From Insolitispirillum peregrinum (GTDB lineage: Bacteria > Pseudomonadota > Alphaproteobacteria > Rhodospirillales > Rhodospirillaceae), in assembly GCF_900156605.1 (NCBI RefSeq), contig NZ_FTOA01000002.1:558001-622000 (forward strand): DNA of 64,000 nucleotides, given 5' to 3'. Of this stretch, positions 8,968 to 16,938 are shown piece by piece. A model generated the notes under the pieces. The model ran no database searches, was not told the DNA's origin, and was given only the letters and a program-made list of their open reading frames with translations. The first letter of the stretch is position 1. Every line of letters begins with the position of its first letter. The position numbers were made by a program, and so were the translations under genes.

Positions 8968-10315
8968 GCATTTTCAACAGGGCCAGCACCAGCACCACCG
9001 CCATGATCACCGCCCACAGCAGGCGGGGACGCAGACGGTTGACCACCTGCCAGCTGGTCGGACCGATGATGGCGACCAATGCCGCCAACAGCAAGGTTCT
9101 TCCGCCACCGGGGGCCGGGGTGAGGGCTGTGGTCGGCCACAGGCTGCCAAGAATATGGCTGGCGGTGGTCAGGTCAGGGGCACGGAACAGCACCCAGCTG
9201 AGGGCGACAAACAGCATGGTCAGCGGCCAGCCGAGCAGGGCCGGGACGGCGGGCAGCCAGCGCCGCCACAGGGCACCGGCGGCCAGCGCCACCCCGTGCG
9301 CCAGTCCCCACAGCACAAAGGTCCAGCCCGCGCCATGCCACAGCCCGCCAAGGGCCATGGTGGCGATCAGCGCGGTGCACTGGCGCCACAGGCCGTGGCG
9401 GCTGCCGCCAAAGGCAATATAAAGATAGTCGCGCAGAAAGCGCGACAGGGTCATGTGCCAGCGCCGCCAGAAGTCCTGCAGGCTGGTGGCACGATAGGGA
9501 GCATCAAAGTTCAGCGGCAGCACCATCCCCAGCATCAGCGCCAGCCCGATGGCCATGTCGGAATAGCCCGAGAAGTCGAAATAGATTTGCAGGCTGAACG
9601 CCAGGACGGCGGTCCATGCCTCGGCGGTGGCAAGGGCTGCCTTGCCGGCCTGCGCGTACAACGGGTTGGACAGGGCGGCCAGGGCATCGGCAAGGAAGAC
9701 CTTCTTCCCCAGCCCGATCACGAACAGCGTCACCCCCTGCATGCAGCGTTGCTGCCAGCCGGGGCGGCAGGGCGACAGGGCAAACTGCGGCACGATCTCG
9801 CGGTTGCGCACCAGCGGCCCGGCCAGAATCTGCGGAAAGCTGGTGATGTACAGCGCGTAGTCGCGCAAGGGATAGACCGGTGCCAGCCCGCGTTTCAGGT
9901 CCATCCAGTAAATGATGTGATGAAAGGTGAAAAAGCTGATCCCCAACGGCAACGACCAGACCGACGGTGCGGTTTCCGGCCAGCCGGTCAGCGTCGTCAG
10001 GGTACTGGCGAAGAACACCAGATACTTGTAAGCCCCCAGCACGGCCAGATTGCCGCAGACGGCGGTCAGCACCAGCAGGCGGCGGCGCTGGATGGCGGTG
10101 GCGGGCAAACGGCCAAAGACGGTGCTCAGACCCCAGTTGGCGATCACCGACACCAGCAACAGCGGTACATCCAGCCAGTTCCAGTAGCCATAAAAGGCAA
10201 TCGAGGCGGCGATCAGGAACCACAGGCGGGCTGTCGTCTGCCGGGCCAGTGCCCAATAGCCTGCCAGCGTCAGCGGCAGGAACAGCAGGATGAACAGCGG
10301 GCTGTTGAAAAGCAT
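8930..10315 (-). CDS. MBOAT family O-acyltransferase (AlgI/DltB-like)
   Basis: A 461-residue polytopic membrane protein with about 10 hydrophobic segments. MBOAT hallmarks are FNSPLFILLFLPLTLAGYW at the N-terminus, LGISFFTFHHIIYWMDLKRG, LQIYFDFSGYSDMAIGLALMLG, APYRATSLQDFWRRWHMTLS and the catalytic-His region ALGGLWHGAGWTFVLWGLAHG. Family members pass acyl groups across the inner membrane onto exopolysaccharide or cell-wall polymers. The downstream SGNH protein is the expected partner. No polymer-synthesis genes lie nearby, so the acceptor is unknown. Confidence 0.88.
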   Translation of the reverse strand: MLFNSPLFILLFLPLTLAGYWALARQTTARLWFLIAASIAFYGYWNWLDVPLLLVSVIANWGLSTVFGRLPATAIQRRRLLVLTAVCGNLAVLGAYKYLVFFASTLTTLTGWPETAPSVWSLPLGISFFTFHHIIYWMDLKRGLAPVYPLRDYALYITSFPQILAGPLVRNREIVPQFALSPCRPGWQQRCMQGVTLFVIGLGKKVFLADALAALSNPLYAQAGKAALATAEAWTAVLAFSLQIYFDFSGYSDMAIGLALMLGMVLPLNFDAPYRATSLQDFWRRWHMTLSRFLRDYLYIAFGGSRHGLWRQCTALIATMALGGLWHGAGWTFVLWGLAHGVALAAGALWRRWLPAVPALLGWPLTMLFVALSWVLFRAPDLTTASHILGSLWPTTALTPAPGGGRTLLLAALVAIIGPTSWQVVNRLRPRLLWAVIMAVVLVLALLKMRDGAYEFIYFQF

Positions 10316-10523
10316 CGGAGGGGAATCACACAGTCTGACAGGAACAGGGGGCAGGGGTGACCGCCCTTATACCGTACTGCTGATGGCGGTGCGTAGGATT
10401 TTCGCCAAATAGCCGGTTGATAAACGGAAAGTTACCAGAGCGCCCCTTGCCACCAGCCGGGAGCTGTGCTGAATTTGCGCTCCTGCCAATTTCTTCTTTT
10501 CCGTTGATGGAAGGACATTCCCC

Positions 10524-11366
10524 ATGTTGAAGACCGCGCTGCGCGCCGCTGCTGCCGCAACCGTGTTTCTGATGGCTGCGGCCCCTGCGTTCGCAGCGGA
10601 TGATCCGGTGGTCGCCAAGGTGGACGGGAGCGAAATTCACCGCTCCGAAATCGTTGCGATGAAGGATCGCATGGCCCAGCAGATGCCGCAGATTCAGGCG
10701 ATGCCGCTGGAAAGCATCTTTGCCAACCTCGTCGATCAGGCGGTCAGCCAGCGCCTGCTGCTGTCGGCGGCGAAGAAGGCCAACGTGGCCGATGATGCCG
10801 AGTTCAAGAAGCAGCTCGATCAGGTGCGTGACAGCCTGATGCAGCGCGCCTTCCTGACCCGCGAAGTCGAAAAGCGCCTGACCGACGACAAGCTGCGCAC
10901 CGCCTATGACGACCTGCTGAAGAACAATCCGCCGGAAGACGAAGTCCACGCCCGTCACATTCTGGTGGACAACGAAAAGAAGGCCAACGAGCTGATCAAG
11001 AAGCTGAAGAAGGGCGCGTCGTTTGAAGACCTCGCCAAGTCTGACAGCAAGGACGATGGTTCGGGCAAGCGCGGTGGCGATCTGGGCTATTTCAGCAAGA
11101 GCGCGATGGTGCCGGAATTCGCCGAAGCGGCGTTTGCGATGAAGCCGGGTGACGTGTCGGACAAGCCGGTGAAAACCCAGTTCGGCTGGCACATCATTAA
11201 GGTTGAAGACCGCCGCAAGAGCACCCCGCCGGCCTTCGAAGAGGTCAAGGAACAGCTGCGCGGCCAGATGGCCGATGGCGTGATTGACGAAATCGTTGGC
11301 GAACTGCGCAAGAACGCCAAGGTCGAGATCACCGCTCCGGAAGCCAAGACTCCCGACGCGAAGTAA
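10524..11366 (+). CDS. Secreted peptidyl-prolyl isomerase (parvulin/PpiC-type foldase)
   Basis: A 280-residue exported protein. Residues 1-23 are a signal peptide ending APAFA-AD. A SurA/PrsA-like N-terminal helical region is followed by a parvulin domain at about residues 137-232: VHARHILVDNEKKANELI, GGDLGYFSKSAMVPEFAEAA, GWHIIKVEDRR. Expected role: periplasmic chaperone for outer-membrane and secreted proteins. The start has GGAAGGAC upstream. It is followed by argJ with a 184-bp gap and probably transcribed on its own. Confidence 0.9.
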   Translation: MLKTALRAAAAATVFLMAAAPAFAADDPVVAKVDGSEIHRSEIVAMKDRMAQQMPQIQAMPLESIFANLVDQAVSQRLLLSAAKKANVADDAEFKKQLDQVRDSLMQRAFLTREVEKRLTDDKLRTAYDDLLKNNPPEDEVHARHILVDNEKKANELIKKLKKGASFEDLAKSDSKDDGSGKRGGDLGYFSKSAMVPEFAEAAFAMKPGDVSDKPVKTQFGWHIIKVEDRRKSTPPAFEEVKEQLRGQMADGVIDEIVGELRKNAKVEITAPEAKTPDAK

Positions 11367-11550
11367 GGTGAGGATGCCTGACGGGGCGGCGTTTGCGTCC
11401 CGTCAGGTTCCGCCTGTTTTATGAACTGTCGTAATGCTGTCGCTGGTTTTGGCGATGGCGACCCCCTAAAGTGATGTCCGGCAGGCACGGCCCCGGGGGC
11501 TGCGCTGCCGTTTCTCCCGTTTGTCTTCCGATTTGTCCGGAGTTGCCGCG

Positions 11551-12792
11551 ATGGCCCAGACCCCTGCCGTGTCCCCCCTTGCTCCCAAGGATGGTTTTCC
11601 CGCCATGCCCGAACTGCCGGGTGTGCGCTTTGCCAGCCATCAGGCCGGGATCCGCTATCAGGGCCGAACGGACTTGCTGGTGCTGGAAATGCCCGCAGGC
11701 ACGCAGGCTGCCGGGGTGCTGACCACCTCGAAAACCCGCTCGGCACCGGTGGACTGGTGTGCGCAGGCGCTGCAAAAGGGCCGTGGGCGGGTGCTGGTGG
11801 TCAATGCCGGGAACGCCAACGCCTTTACCGGCGTGCGCGGCGAAGCCTCGGTGGCGCGGACGGTTGATGCTGCCTGCAGCCTGTTCGGCTGCAAGGCCAG
11901 CGAAGTGTATGTCTCCTCGACCGGCACCATCGGCGAGTTCCTGCCCGACGAGCGCATCACCGATGCCCTGCCGCTGGTGAAGGACAAGCTTGATGGCAAA
12001 GACTGGCTGTCGGCGGCCAAGGCGATCATGACCACCGACACCTATCCCAAGGGTGCCACCCGCACGGCGGTGATCAACGGAGTGACGGTGACCCTCAACG
12101 GGATCGCCAAGGGCTCGGGGATGATTGCCCCGGCGATGGGGACCATGCTGTCCTATGTCTTTACCGATGCCAACATTCCGGCCGATGTCTTGCAGGCGCT
12201 GCTGAAAAAGGGCGTTGACCGCTCGTTCAACAGCATCACCGTCGATGGCGATACCTCGACCTCGGACACCCTGCTGCTGTTCGCCACTGGCTCGGCGGGG
12301 AACAAGGAACCGAAGTCGGCTGACGACAAGGACCTGAAGGATTTCAAGAAGAAGCTGTTCGACCTGTTGCTCGACCTGTCCCATCAGGTGGTGCGCGACG
12401 GCGAAGGCGCCACCAAGCTGGTGGAAATCCGCGTGACCGGTGCCGCCAGCGACCGCGCGGCGCGGGCGATTGGCCTGACCATCGGCAACAGCCCGCTGGT
12501 GAAAACCGCGGTGGCCGGTGAAGACGCCAACTGGGGCCGGATCGTCGCCGCCGTCGGTAAGGCGGGGGAAAAGGCCGATCGTGACCGTCTGTGCATCCGT
12601 ATCGGTGGCGTCGAAGTGGCCAGCAACGGTCTGGCGGTGCCCGATTATGATGAAACACCGGTGGTTGCCCACATGAAGGGACAGGAAATCCTGTTCGAGG
12701 TTGACGTCGGGGTCGGCAAGGGCAAGGCCACGGTGTGGACCTGCGACCTGACCCACGGTTACATCGACATCAACGGGTCATATCGCAGCTAG
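11551..12792 (+). CDS. argJ: Glutamate N-acetyltransferase / amino-acid acetyltransferase ArgJ
   Basis: A 413-residue bifunctional enzyme of the arginine acetyl cycle; the family self-cleaves into two chains at a Thr that becomes the nucleophile. Seen here: AGTQAAGVLTTSKTRSAPV, VVNAGNANAFTG, SSTGTIGEFLP, and the cleavage region KGSGMIAPAMGTMLSYVFTDA. The usual MATML is MGTML, so cleavage would be Gly-Thr rather than Ala-Thr. The C-terminus ends GYIDINGSYRS. The ATG at 11551 has CCGGAG nine bases upstream; an extension to 11521 is less likely. The stop TAG is formed by repeat A. Confidence 0.94.
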   Translation: MAQTPAVSPLAPKDGFPAMPELPGVRFASHQAGIRYQGRTDLLVLEMPAGTQAAGVLTTSKTRSAPVDWCAQALQKGRGRVLVVNAGNANAFTGVRGEASVARTVDAACSLFGCKASEVYVSSTGTIGEFLPDERITDALPLVKDKLDGKDWLSAAKAIMTTDTYPKGATRTAVINGVTVTLNGIAKGSGMIAPAMGTMLSYVFTDANIPADVLQALLKKGVDRSFNSITVDGDTSTSDTLLLFATGSAGNKEPKSADDKDLKDFKKKLFDLLLDLSHQVVRDGEGATKLVEIRVTGAASDRAARAIGLTIGNSPLVKTAVAGEDANWGRIVAAVGKAGEKADRDRLCIRIGGVEVASNGLAVPDYDETPVVAHMKGQEILFEVDVGVGKGKATVWTCDLTHGYIDINGSYRS

Positions 12793-12950
12793 AGCATTGT
12801 GCGAAAAGTGGGAACCGGTTTTCGCATAAACAATGCGGCATGAAAAAAACCTGCATTGTGCGAAAAGTGAGAACCGGTTTTCGCATAAACAATGCGGTAC
12901 TTACAAAAGGCTAGACCAGTGTACCTGCGTCAGGTCATGGTACACGACAG
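12791..12950. repeat. Repeat A (two copies) plus left terminal repeat B
   Basis: Two A units (12791-12839 and 12852-12897) followed by TAGACCAGTGTACCTGCGTC ending in GGTACACGACAG (12912-12950). The A-A-B order is the same as at 4753-4911 and 53412-53573. Confidence 0.88.
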
Positions 12951-12961
12951 TTTGAAAACAA

Positions 12962-13087
12962 GAGCGGGCTGCTGCCCGAACCTGCCCGGGGCCTGAGGCC
13001 CCGAATCCTCATTTTCTCTTTTATGATCAAAGGAATGGGGTCTGGGGCCGGCTGGCCCCGGCGAGGTTTGGAGCAGCGCTCCATGTC
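12962..13087. repeat. Hairpin-core repeat C, inverted copy
   Basis: Reverse-oriented core: AGCGGGCTGCTGCCCG, CGGGGCCTGAGGCCCCG, an AT-rich spacer, TGGGGTCTGGGGCC...GGCCCC, and GGAGCAGCGCTCC. Several nested perfect hairpins are possible. The right terminal repeat expected after 13087 is absent. With the A and B units it fills the 373-bp gap between argJ and the GNAT-Nudix gene. Confidence 0.85.
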
Positions 13088-13165
13088 TTTAACACGCCGG
13101 GGGGCAGGATGGTCCCCCGGCGTCTTTTCTGTTTTGTCACCGTTGCGGATAAAAGGACACGACGT

Positions 13166-14191
13166 ATGGATACGCTGAACACGGTCACCGGGCTGCCATT
13201 CCTGACGGATGACAGTGACATGATGGGGGGGTGTCTGGCGGCCTATCCATTGCGTGGCGAGCGCATTGTTCTGCGTCCCCTGCAAGCCGATGTGCTGATG
13301 GCGATGGTGGCGCTGGCCAATGACCGCGAGGTGGCGGCGCTGACCGGGCAGATTCCGCATCCTTATACACAAGAGGATGGTCTGGCTTTTCTGGCCGGAA
13401 CGCGCGAAGCCCATCAGCGCGGGGAGTCCCTGCGGCTGGCGATCGAGCGGCGGACGGACGGCCAGTTTCTGGGTATCATCAGCCTCGAAGCCGTTGATGG
13501 CCATCCGGCATCGCTGGAAATCGGCTATTGGCTGGGGCGGGAGCATTGGGGCCAGCGATATGCATCCGAAGCGGTGCGCTTGCTGCTGACGCATGCCTTT
13601 GATGACCTTGGGGCCGCCCGCTTGCTGGCCCATGTGCTGCCTGCGAACGGGCGCAGTCAGGCGTTGCTGCAACGGAGTGGGTTTTCTCAGCATGCATCGC
13701 CGGTACAGGCGCCGTTTCCTCGCCTGTCGCCGCAGCCGACGCTGTGCCAGCGCTGGTCGCTGGAACGGTCGGCCTTTGCCGAATGGCGGAAAAGCCGTCT
13801 GGTGCTGGTGACGGCGGTGGCGCTGATTGATCAGGATAACCGCGTGCTGTTGCAGCAACGGCCCGAAGGCAAGCAATTGGCCGGGCTGTGGGAATTCCCC
13901 GGTGGCAAGGTCGAAGCCGGGGAGACGCCGGAACAGGCGCTGGTGCGGGAACTCCAGGAAGAACTGGGAATCGATATCCGGCAAAGCTGTCTGGCACCGC
14001 TGACCTTTGCCAGCCATGCCTATGGCGACTTTCACCTGTTGATGCCGCTGTACCTGTGCCGCCAGTGGCGTGGTACGCCGCGGGGCCGGGAAGGGCAGGC
14101 GCTGGTGTGGGTCAAAAGTGAACGATTGTCCGATTATCCCATGCCGCCTGCCGATATCCCGCTGATCCCGATTCTGCGTGACTGGTTATAA
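13166..14191 (+). CDS. GNAT N-acetyltransferase fused to MutT-type Nudix hydrolase
   Basis: A 341-residue two-domain protein. Residues about 22-190 are a RimJ/RimL-like GNAT domain (ERIVLRPLQADVLMAMVALAN, LEIGYWLGREHWGQRYASEAVRLLLTHAF). Residues about 205-341 are a MutT-type Nudix domain with a complete Nudix box, GGKVEAGETPEQALVREL then QEELGI, preceded by VLLQQRPEGKQLAGLWEFP. The MutT half should hydrolyse 8-oxo-dGTP; the acetyl acceptor is unknown. No stop or frameshift lies between the domains. The ATG at 13166 follows AAAAGG. Separate mutT genes near argJ are common, so this looks like a fusion of neighbours. Confidence 0.85.
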   Translation: MDTLNTVTGLPFLTDDSDMMGGCLAAYPLRGERIVLRPLQADVLMAMVALANDREVAALTGQIPHPYTQEDGLAFLAGTREAHQRGESLRLAIERRTDGQFLGIISLEAVDGHPASLEIGYWLGREHWGQRYASEAVRLLLTHAFDDLGAARLLAHVLPANGRSQALLQRSGFSQHASPVQAPFPRLSPQPTLCQRWSLERSAFAEWRKSRLVLVTAVALIDQDNRVLLQQRPEGKQLAGLWEFPGGKVEAGETPEQALVRELQEELGIDIRQSCLAPLTFASHAYGDFHLLMPLYLCRQWRGTPRGREGQALVWVKSERLSDYPMPPADIPLIPILRDWL

Positions 14192-14205
14192 GGGATAAAC
14201 CGTGG

Positions 14206-14433
14206 TGCAGGCTGCTGCCTGAACTGCTCGGGGCCGGAGGCCCCGAACCCCCATTTTTTCTTTAAAAATCAAGTCAATGGGGTCTGGGGCCTCAAGGCCC
14301 CAGCGAGGTTTGGAGCAGCGCTCCATGATCTTTTTGTTTTTTGTCGTGTACCGTGATCTGATGCAGGTACGCTGATCCAACCTTTTGTTCTGTCGCATTG
14401 TGCGAAAACCGGTTCCCGCTTTTCGCACAATGT
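14206..14433. repeat. Composite repeat C + right terminal repeat B + repeat A, inverted orientation
   Basis: 14206-14328 is a C core in reverse orientation (CGGGGCCGGAGGCCCCG, GGGGCCTCAAGGCCCC, GGAGCAGCGCTCC). 14338-14378 is the B terminal repeat as its reverse complement (TGTCGTGTACCGTGATCTG and on). 14392-14433 is an inverted A unit. The element lies between converging genes and ends about six bases from the stop of the hemerythrin gene. Confidence 0.85.
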
Positions 14434-14438
14434 TCCAC

Positions 14439-15347
14439 TCAGCGGCTGACCAGCACCGGTTTGCGCGGGGCTGGGGTTTGCCGGACCGGGATCAGCTGTC
14501 CGTTGACTTCATGGAAGGGCAACGGGGCGGTCAGGTGCTTTTCGATGCGGGCGCGAACCGAGTTGGTGGCCAGGGGCTTGACGATCATGTCATGAACCCC
14601 GGCGCGGGTTGCATTCTGCAGGTATTCACGGCTGATCTCCTGTGATGGCATCAGGATGATCAGGGTGCGGGGATCGGGGTTGCCCTGCGACATGCGCACC
14701 TGCCGGGTCAGGCCGAGTCCGTCCAGCGGGCTCATGTCGTCATCGGTCAGGACGACATCAAAGGTGTCGGCCTTCATCATGGCCAAGGCCTCGACACCGT
14801 CCTTGGCCTCGCGGATGGAGACAACACCGATTGAGTTCAGCAGGTTGCGCAGCAACTGACGGAAATTGTACTGGTCATCGACCACCAGAATGTTCAGCCG
14901 TTGCCAGTTGACCGGGCCATCGACGCGCGGCGGCGGGATCATGCGCGCGGCACCGACGGATTTCAGGTGCGCCCCAAAGTCCCGGTCTGATTTCAGGATG
15001 TGCTGGGTCAACCAGACCTTGAGAAAGCTCATCATGTCACGGCCAAGGGCGTGGCCGCCCTGAAACCCGGCCTGGATTTCCTTGACCTTTTTGACCAGCA
15101 TCCGGTGTTCGCGCAGATGGGTGTCAGACTCGACATAGGCGGTGGAGTCCATGAGCTGATGCTCACGGTCAAAGTGATAGGAGGTGTAGTCGATCAGCAC
15201 GTTCAGAACGCTGCCGATGATTTTCTGGTCGTCACCGCGCTGCAGGGCATCGTGCAGCATGTTGATCTGGTCAACCAGAACCTTGTGATCCATGTCGATC
15301 ATGTCAACGCCGATCGACAGGGAGTCATTCCATTCCATAAGGGCCAT
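14439..15347 (-). CDS. Bacteriohemerythrin-receiver domain fusion protein
   Basis: A 302-residue protein. Residues 1-130 are a bacteriohemerythrin with the usual ligand pattern: H21 in DMIDMDHKVLVDQIN, HFDREHQLMD, HLREHRMLV and WLTQHILKSDRDF. This binds a diiron centre that reacts with O2 or NO. Residues about 150-275 are a CheY-like receiver: ILVVDDQYNFRQLLRN, acceptor Asp in DVVLTDDDMSPLDG, and the Lys in DMIVKPL. There is no DNA-binding or enzymatic output domain. Inference: an oxygen-sensing single-domain-type response regulator. GGAG lies 10 bases before the ATG. No cognate kinase is adjacent. Confidence 0.88.
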   Translation of the reverse strand: MALMEWNDSLSIGVDMIDMDHKVLVDQINMLHDALQRGDDQKIIGSVLNVLIDYTSYHFDREHQLMDSTAYVESDTHLREHRMLVKKVKEIQAGFQGGHALGRDMMSFLKVWLTQHILKSDRDFGAHLKSVGAARMIPPPRVDGPVNWQRLNILVVDDQYNFRQLLRNLLNSIGVVSIREAKDGVEALAMMKADTFDVVLTDDDMSPLDGLGLTRQVRMSQGNPDPRTLIILMPSQEISREYLQNATRAGVHDMIVKPLATNSVRARIEKHLTAPLPFHEVNGQLIPVRQTPAPRKPVLVSR

Positions 15348-15774
15348 GATCCAAAATCTCCAGGTGTCGTGCTTGCATCCTGCTCAAGATGTGGACCTGT
15401 CCTTGTTTCCTGCAGGGTTCCCTGTTTTCGGGGGCAGTCTGGTGGCGGTCCTGATTTTTTTGAGAAAAAATAAATAAAACACCAGAAAAGACCGTGGTCC
15501 TTTCCGATGGGGTGCCTGTGGTGTGTCGTGCGAACACTCTTTTGATGTTCTGCTTACTCCTAGTGGTTAATGATAAGTGAATCAATCCTGCTAAAAGTTC
15601 TATCCACTGGTGTACATTTGACCTGAGGACTCGATACCTAAGACTAAGGGTCTAATTCTGTGGGCGGTGACTCTGTGGCAGGCACAGGAGGAGCAGGGAG
15701 GCCCGCTTGCCAGACGGTCGTGCCAGCCTTACCCTGTGGGCCCGATTTTGCCCGATGGCTCAGGAGACGACAGG
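15348..15774. other. Intergenic region, no gene seen
   Basis: This 427-bp divergent gap must hold the promoters of the hemerythrin-receiver gene (minus) and the MoaB/CinA-like gene (plus). An A-rich run lies at 15467-15490. No repeat of families A-E, no RNA gene and no convincing reading frame was found. Confidence 0.5.
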
Positions 15775-16551
15775 ATGACCGGCGCTCAGGACGTGACAGC
15801 ATGCATGGTGGTGATCGGCAACGAAGTCCTGTCCGGGCGAACGCGGGATGCCAACATCCAGATGATTGGCACCGGACTGGCCGCGCTGGGCATCCGTTTG
15901 AAAGAGGCCCGCGTGGTGGCGGATGATCCGCAGGCGATCATCTCGACGGTCAACGAATGCCGCAGGCGGTACGATTATGTCTTTACCACCGGCGGGATCG
16001 GGCCGACTCATGATGACATTACCACCGACTGCATCGCGCAATGCTTTGGGGTGCCGGTGGAGCGCCATCCCGAAGCGGTGCGGCGGCTGGTCAGCCACTA
16101 TGGCGATGAAAACCTGAACGAAGCCCGTTTGCGGATGGCCAACATCCCGCAAGGCGCCACCCTGATCGACAATCCGGTGAGTCAGGCACCGGGGTTCTGT
16201 CTGGAAAACGTCTATGTGATGGCCGGGGTGCCGCGCATTGCCCAGGCCATGTTTGACGGCATCAAGCATTCCCTGCGCGGTGGCATGCCGGTGGTGTCGC
16301 AGTCGGTGGCGGCCTATATGCGCGAAGGCGATCTGGCGGCACCGCTGTCAGCAATTCAGGATGAGTTTACCGACGTCGAGCTGGGCAGCTATCCGTTTGT
16401 GCGATCCGACCGTCTGGGGGTGAGCATCGTCGGACGCAGCACCGACGCCAGCCGTCTGGCCGAGGCGATGGCCCGCGTTGCAGGAGCGATGCGGGCAGCG
16501 GGGCACGAGCCGGATGCCGAAGACCCCACCGGCAGTGGTCAGTCGATCTGA
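15775..16551 (+). CDS. Molybdopterin-binding domain protein (MoaB/CinA N-terminal type)
   Basis: A 258-residue protein. The MoCF/MoaB-Mog fold is seen in VVIGNEVLSGRTRDANIQ, the TTGGIGPTHDDITTD motif that binds the pterin phosphate, and VYVMAGVPRIAQAM. It corresponds to the CinA N-terminal domain without the C-terminal nicotinamide-nucleotide amidase domain. Many alphaproteobacteria carry such a stand-alone protein; the substrate is uncertain (molybdopterin binding or ADP-ribose-pyrophosphatase activity). AGGAG lies 8 bases before the ATG at 15775; an upstream in-frame extension to 15667 is unlikely. Confidence 0.85.
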   Translation: MTGAQDVTACMVVIGNEVLSGRTRDANIQMIGTGLAALGIRLKEARVVADDPQAIISTVNECRRRYDYVFTTGGIGPTHDDITTDCIAQCFGVPVERHPEAVRRLVSHYGDENLNEARLRMANIPQGATLIDNPVSQAPGFCLENVYVMAGVPRIAQAMFDGIKHSLRGGMPVVSQSVAAYMREGDLAAPLSAIQDEFTDVELGSYPFVRSDRLGVSIVGRSTDASRLAEAMARVAGAMRAAGHEPDAEDPTGSGQSI

Positions 16552-16679
16552 TCCCTTGTTGTTGCGTGCCTGCTCCCCCATCTGGAAAGAACCGGGGAGG
16601 GATTGATGGTGCTCAATGACGGCACCGCTGTTGTCAGGCATGCTGTCGGCTGCTGACTCCCGATTGCGAGGCTATCACC

Positions 16680-16928
16680 ATGCCACTCAAGAAACATGAA
16701 CGCCATGTTCTGGGATTCCTGCTGCAGCATTTGCTGTACGGCACGCTGGGAGGATTCCTGTTCGGCATTCTGCTGCTTTGGCGGGATATTGGTGGCATCT
16801 ACACCATGGCCCAACGGTCGGATGATACGGTTCTGATCATCGGTCTGCTGTTTTTTGGCCTGTTCATCACCTTTGGCAGCGTCGGCATGGGAATCGGCAT
16901 CATGGGCATGGGGGAAGACAAGAACTGA
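16680..16928 (+). CDS. Small two-TM membrane protein of unknown function
   Basis: An 82-residue protein with two hydrophobic segments, LLQHLLYGTLGGFLFGILLLW (about residues 14-34) and TVLIIGLLFFGLFITFGSVGMGIGIMG (about 50-76), and charged ends. The second segment is rich in Gly and Met. I do not recognise the family. Codon use and the charge pattern KKHERH before TM1 support a real gene. It follows the MoaB/CinA-like gene by 128 bp on the same strand. Confidence 0.6.
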   Translation: MPLKKHERHVLGFLLQHLLYGTLGGFLFGILLLWRDIGGIYTMAQRSDDTVLIIGLLFFGLFITFGSVGMGIGIMGMGEDKN

Positions 16929-16938
16929 GCGGCTTGCG

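Noticed and set aside
8876-10360. Plus-strand frames of over 350 codons opposite the MBOAT and SGNH genes
   Set aside because: Low-complexity Gln/Gly/Arg-rich translations typical of shadow frames.
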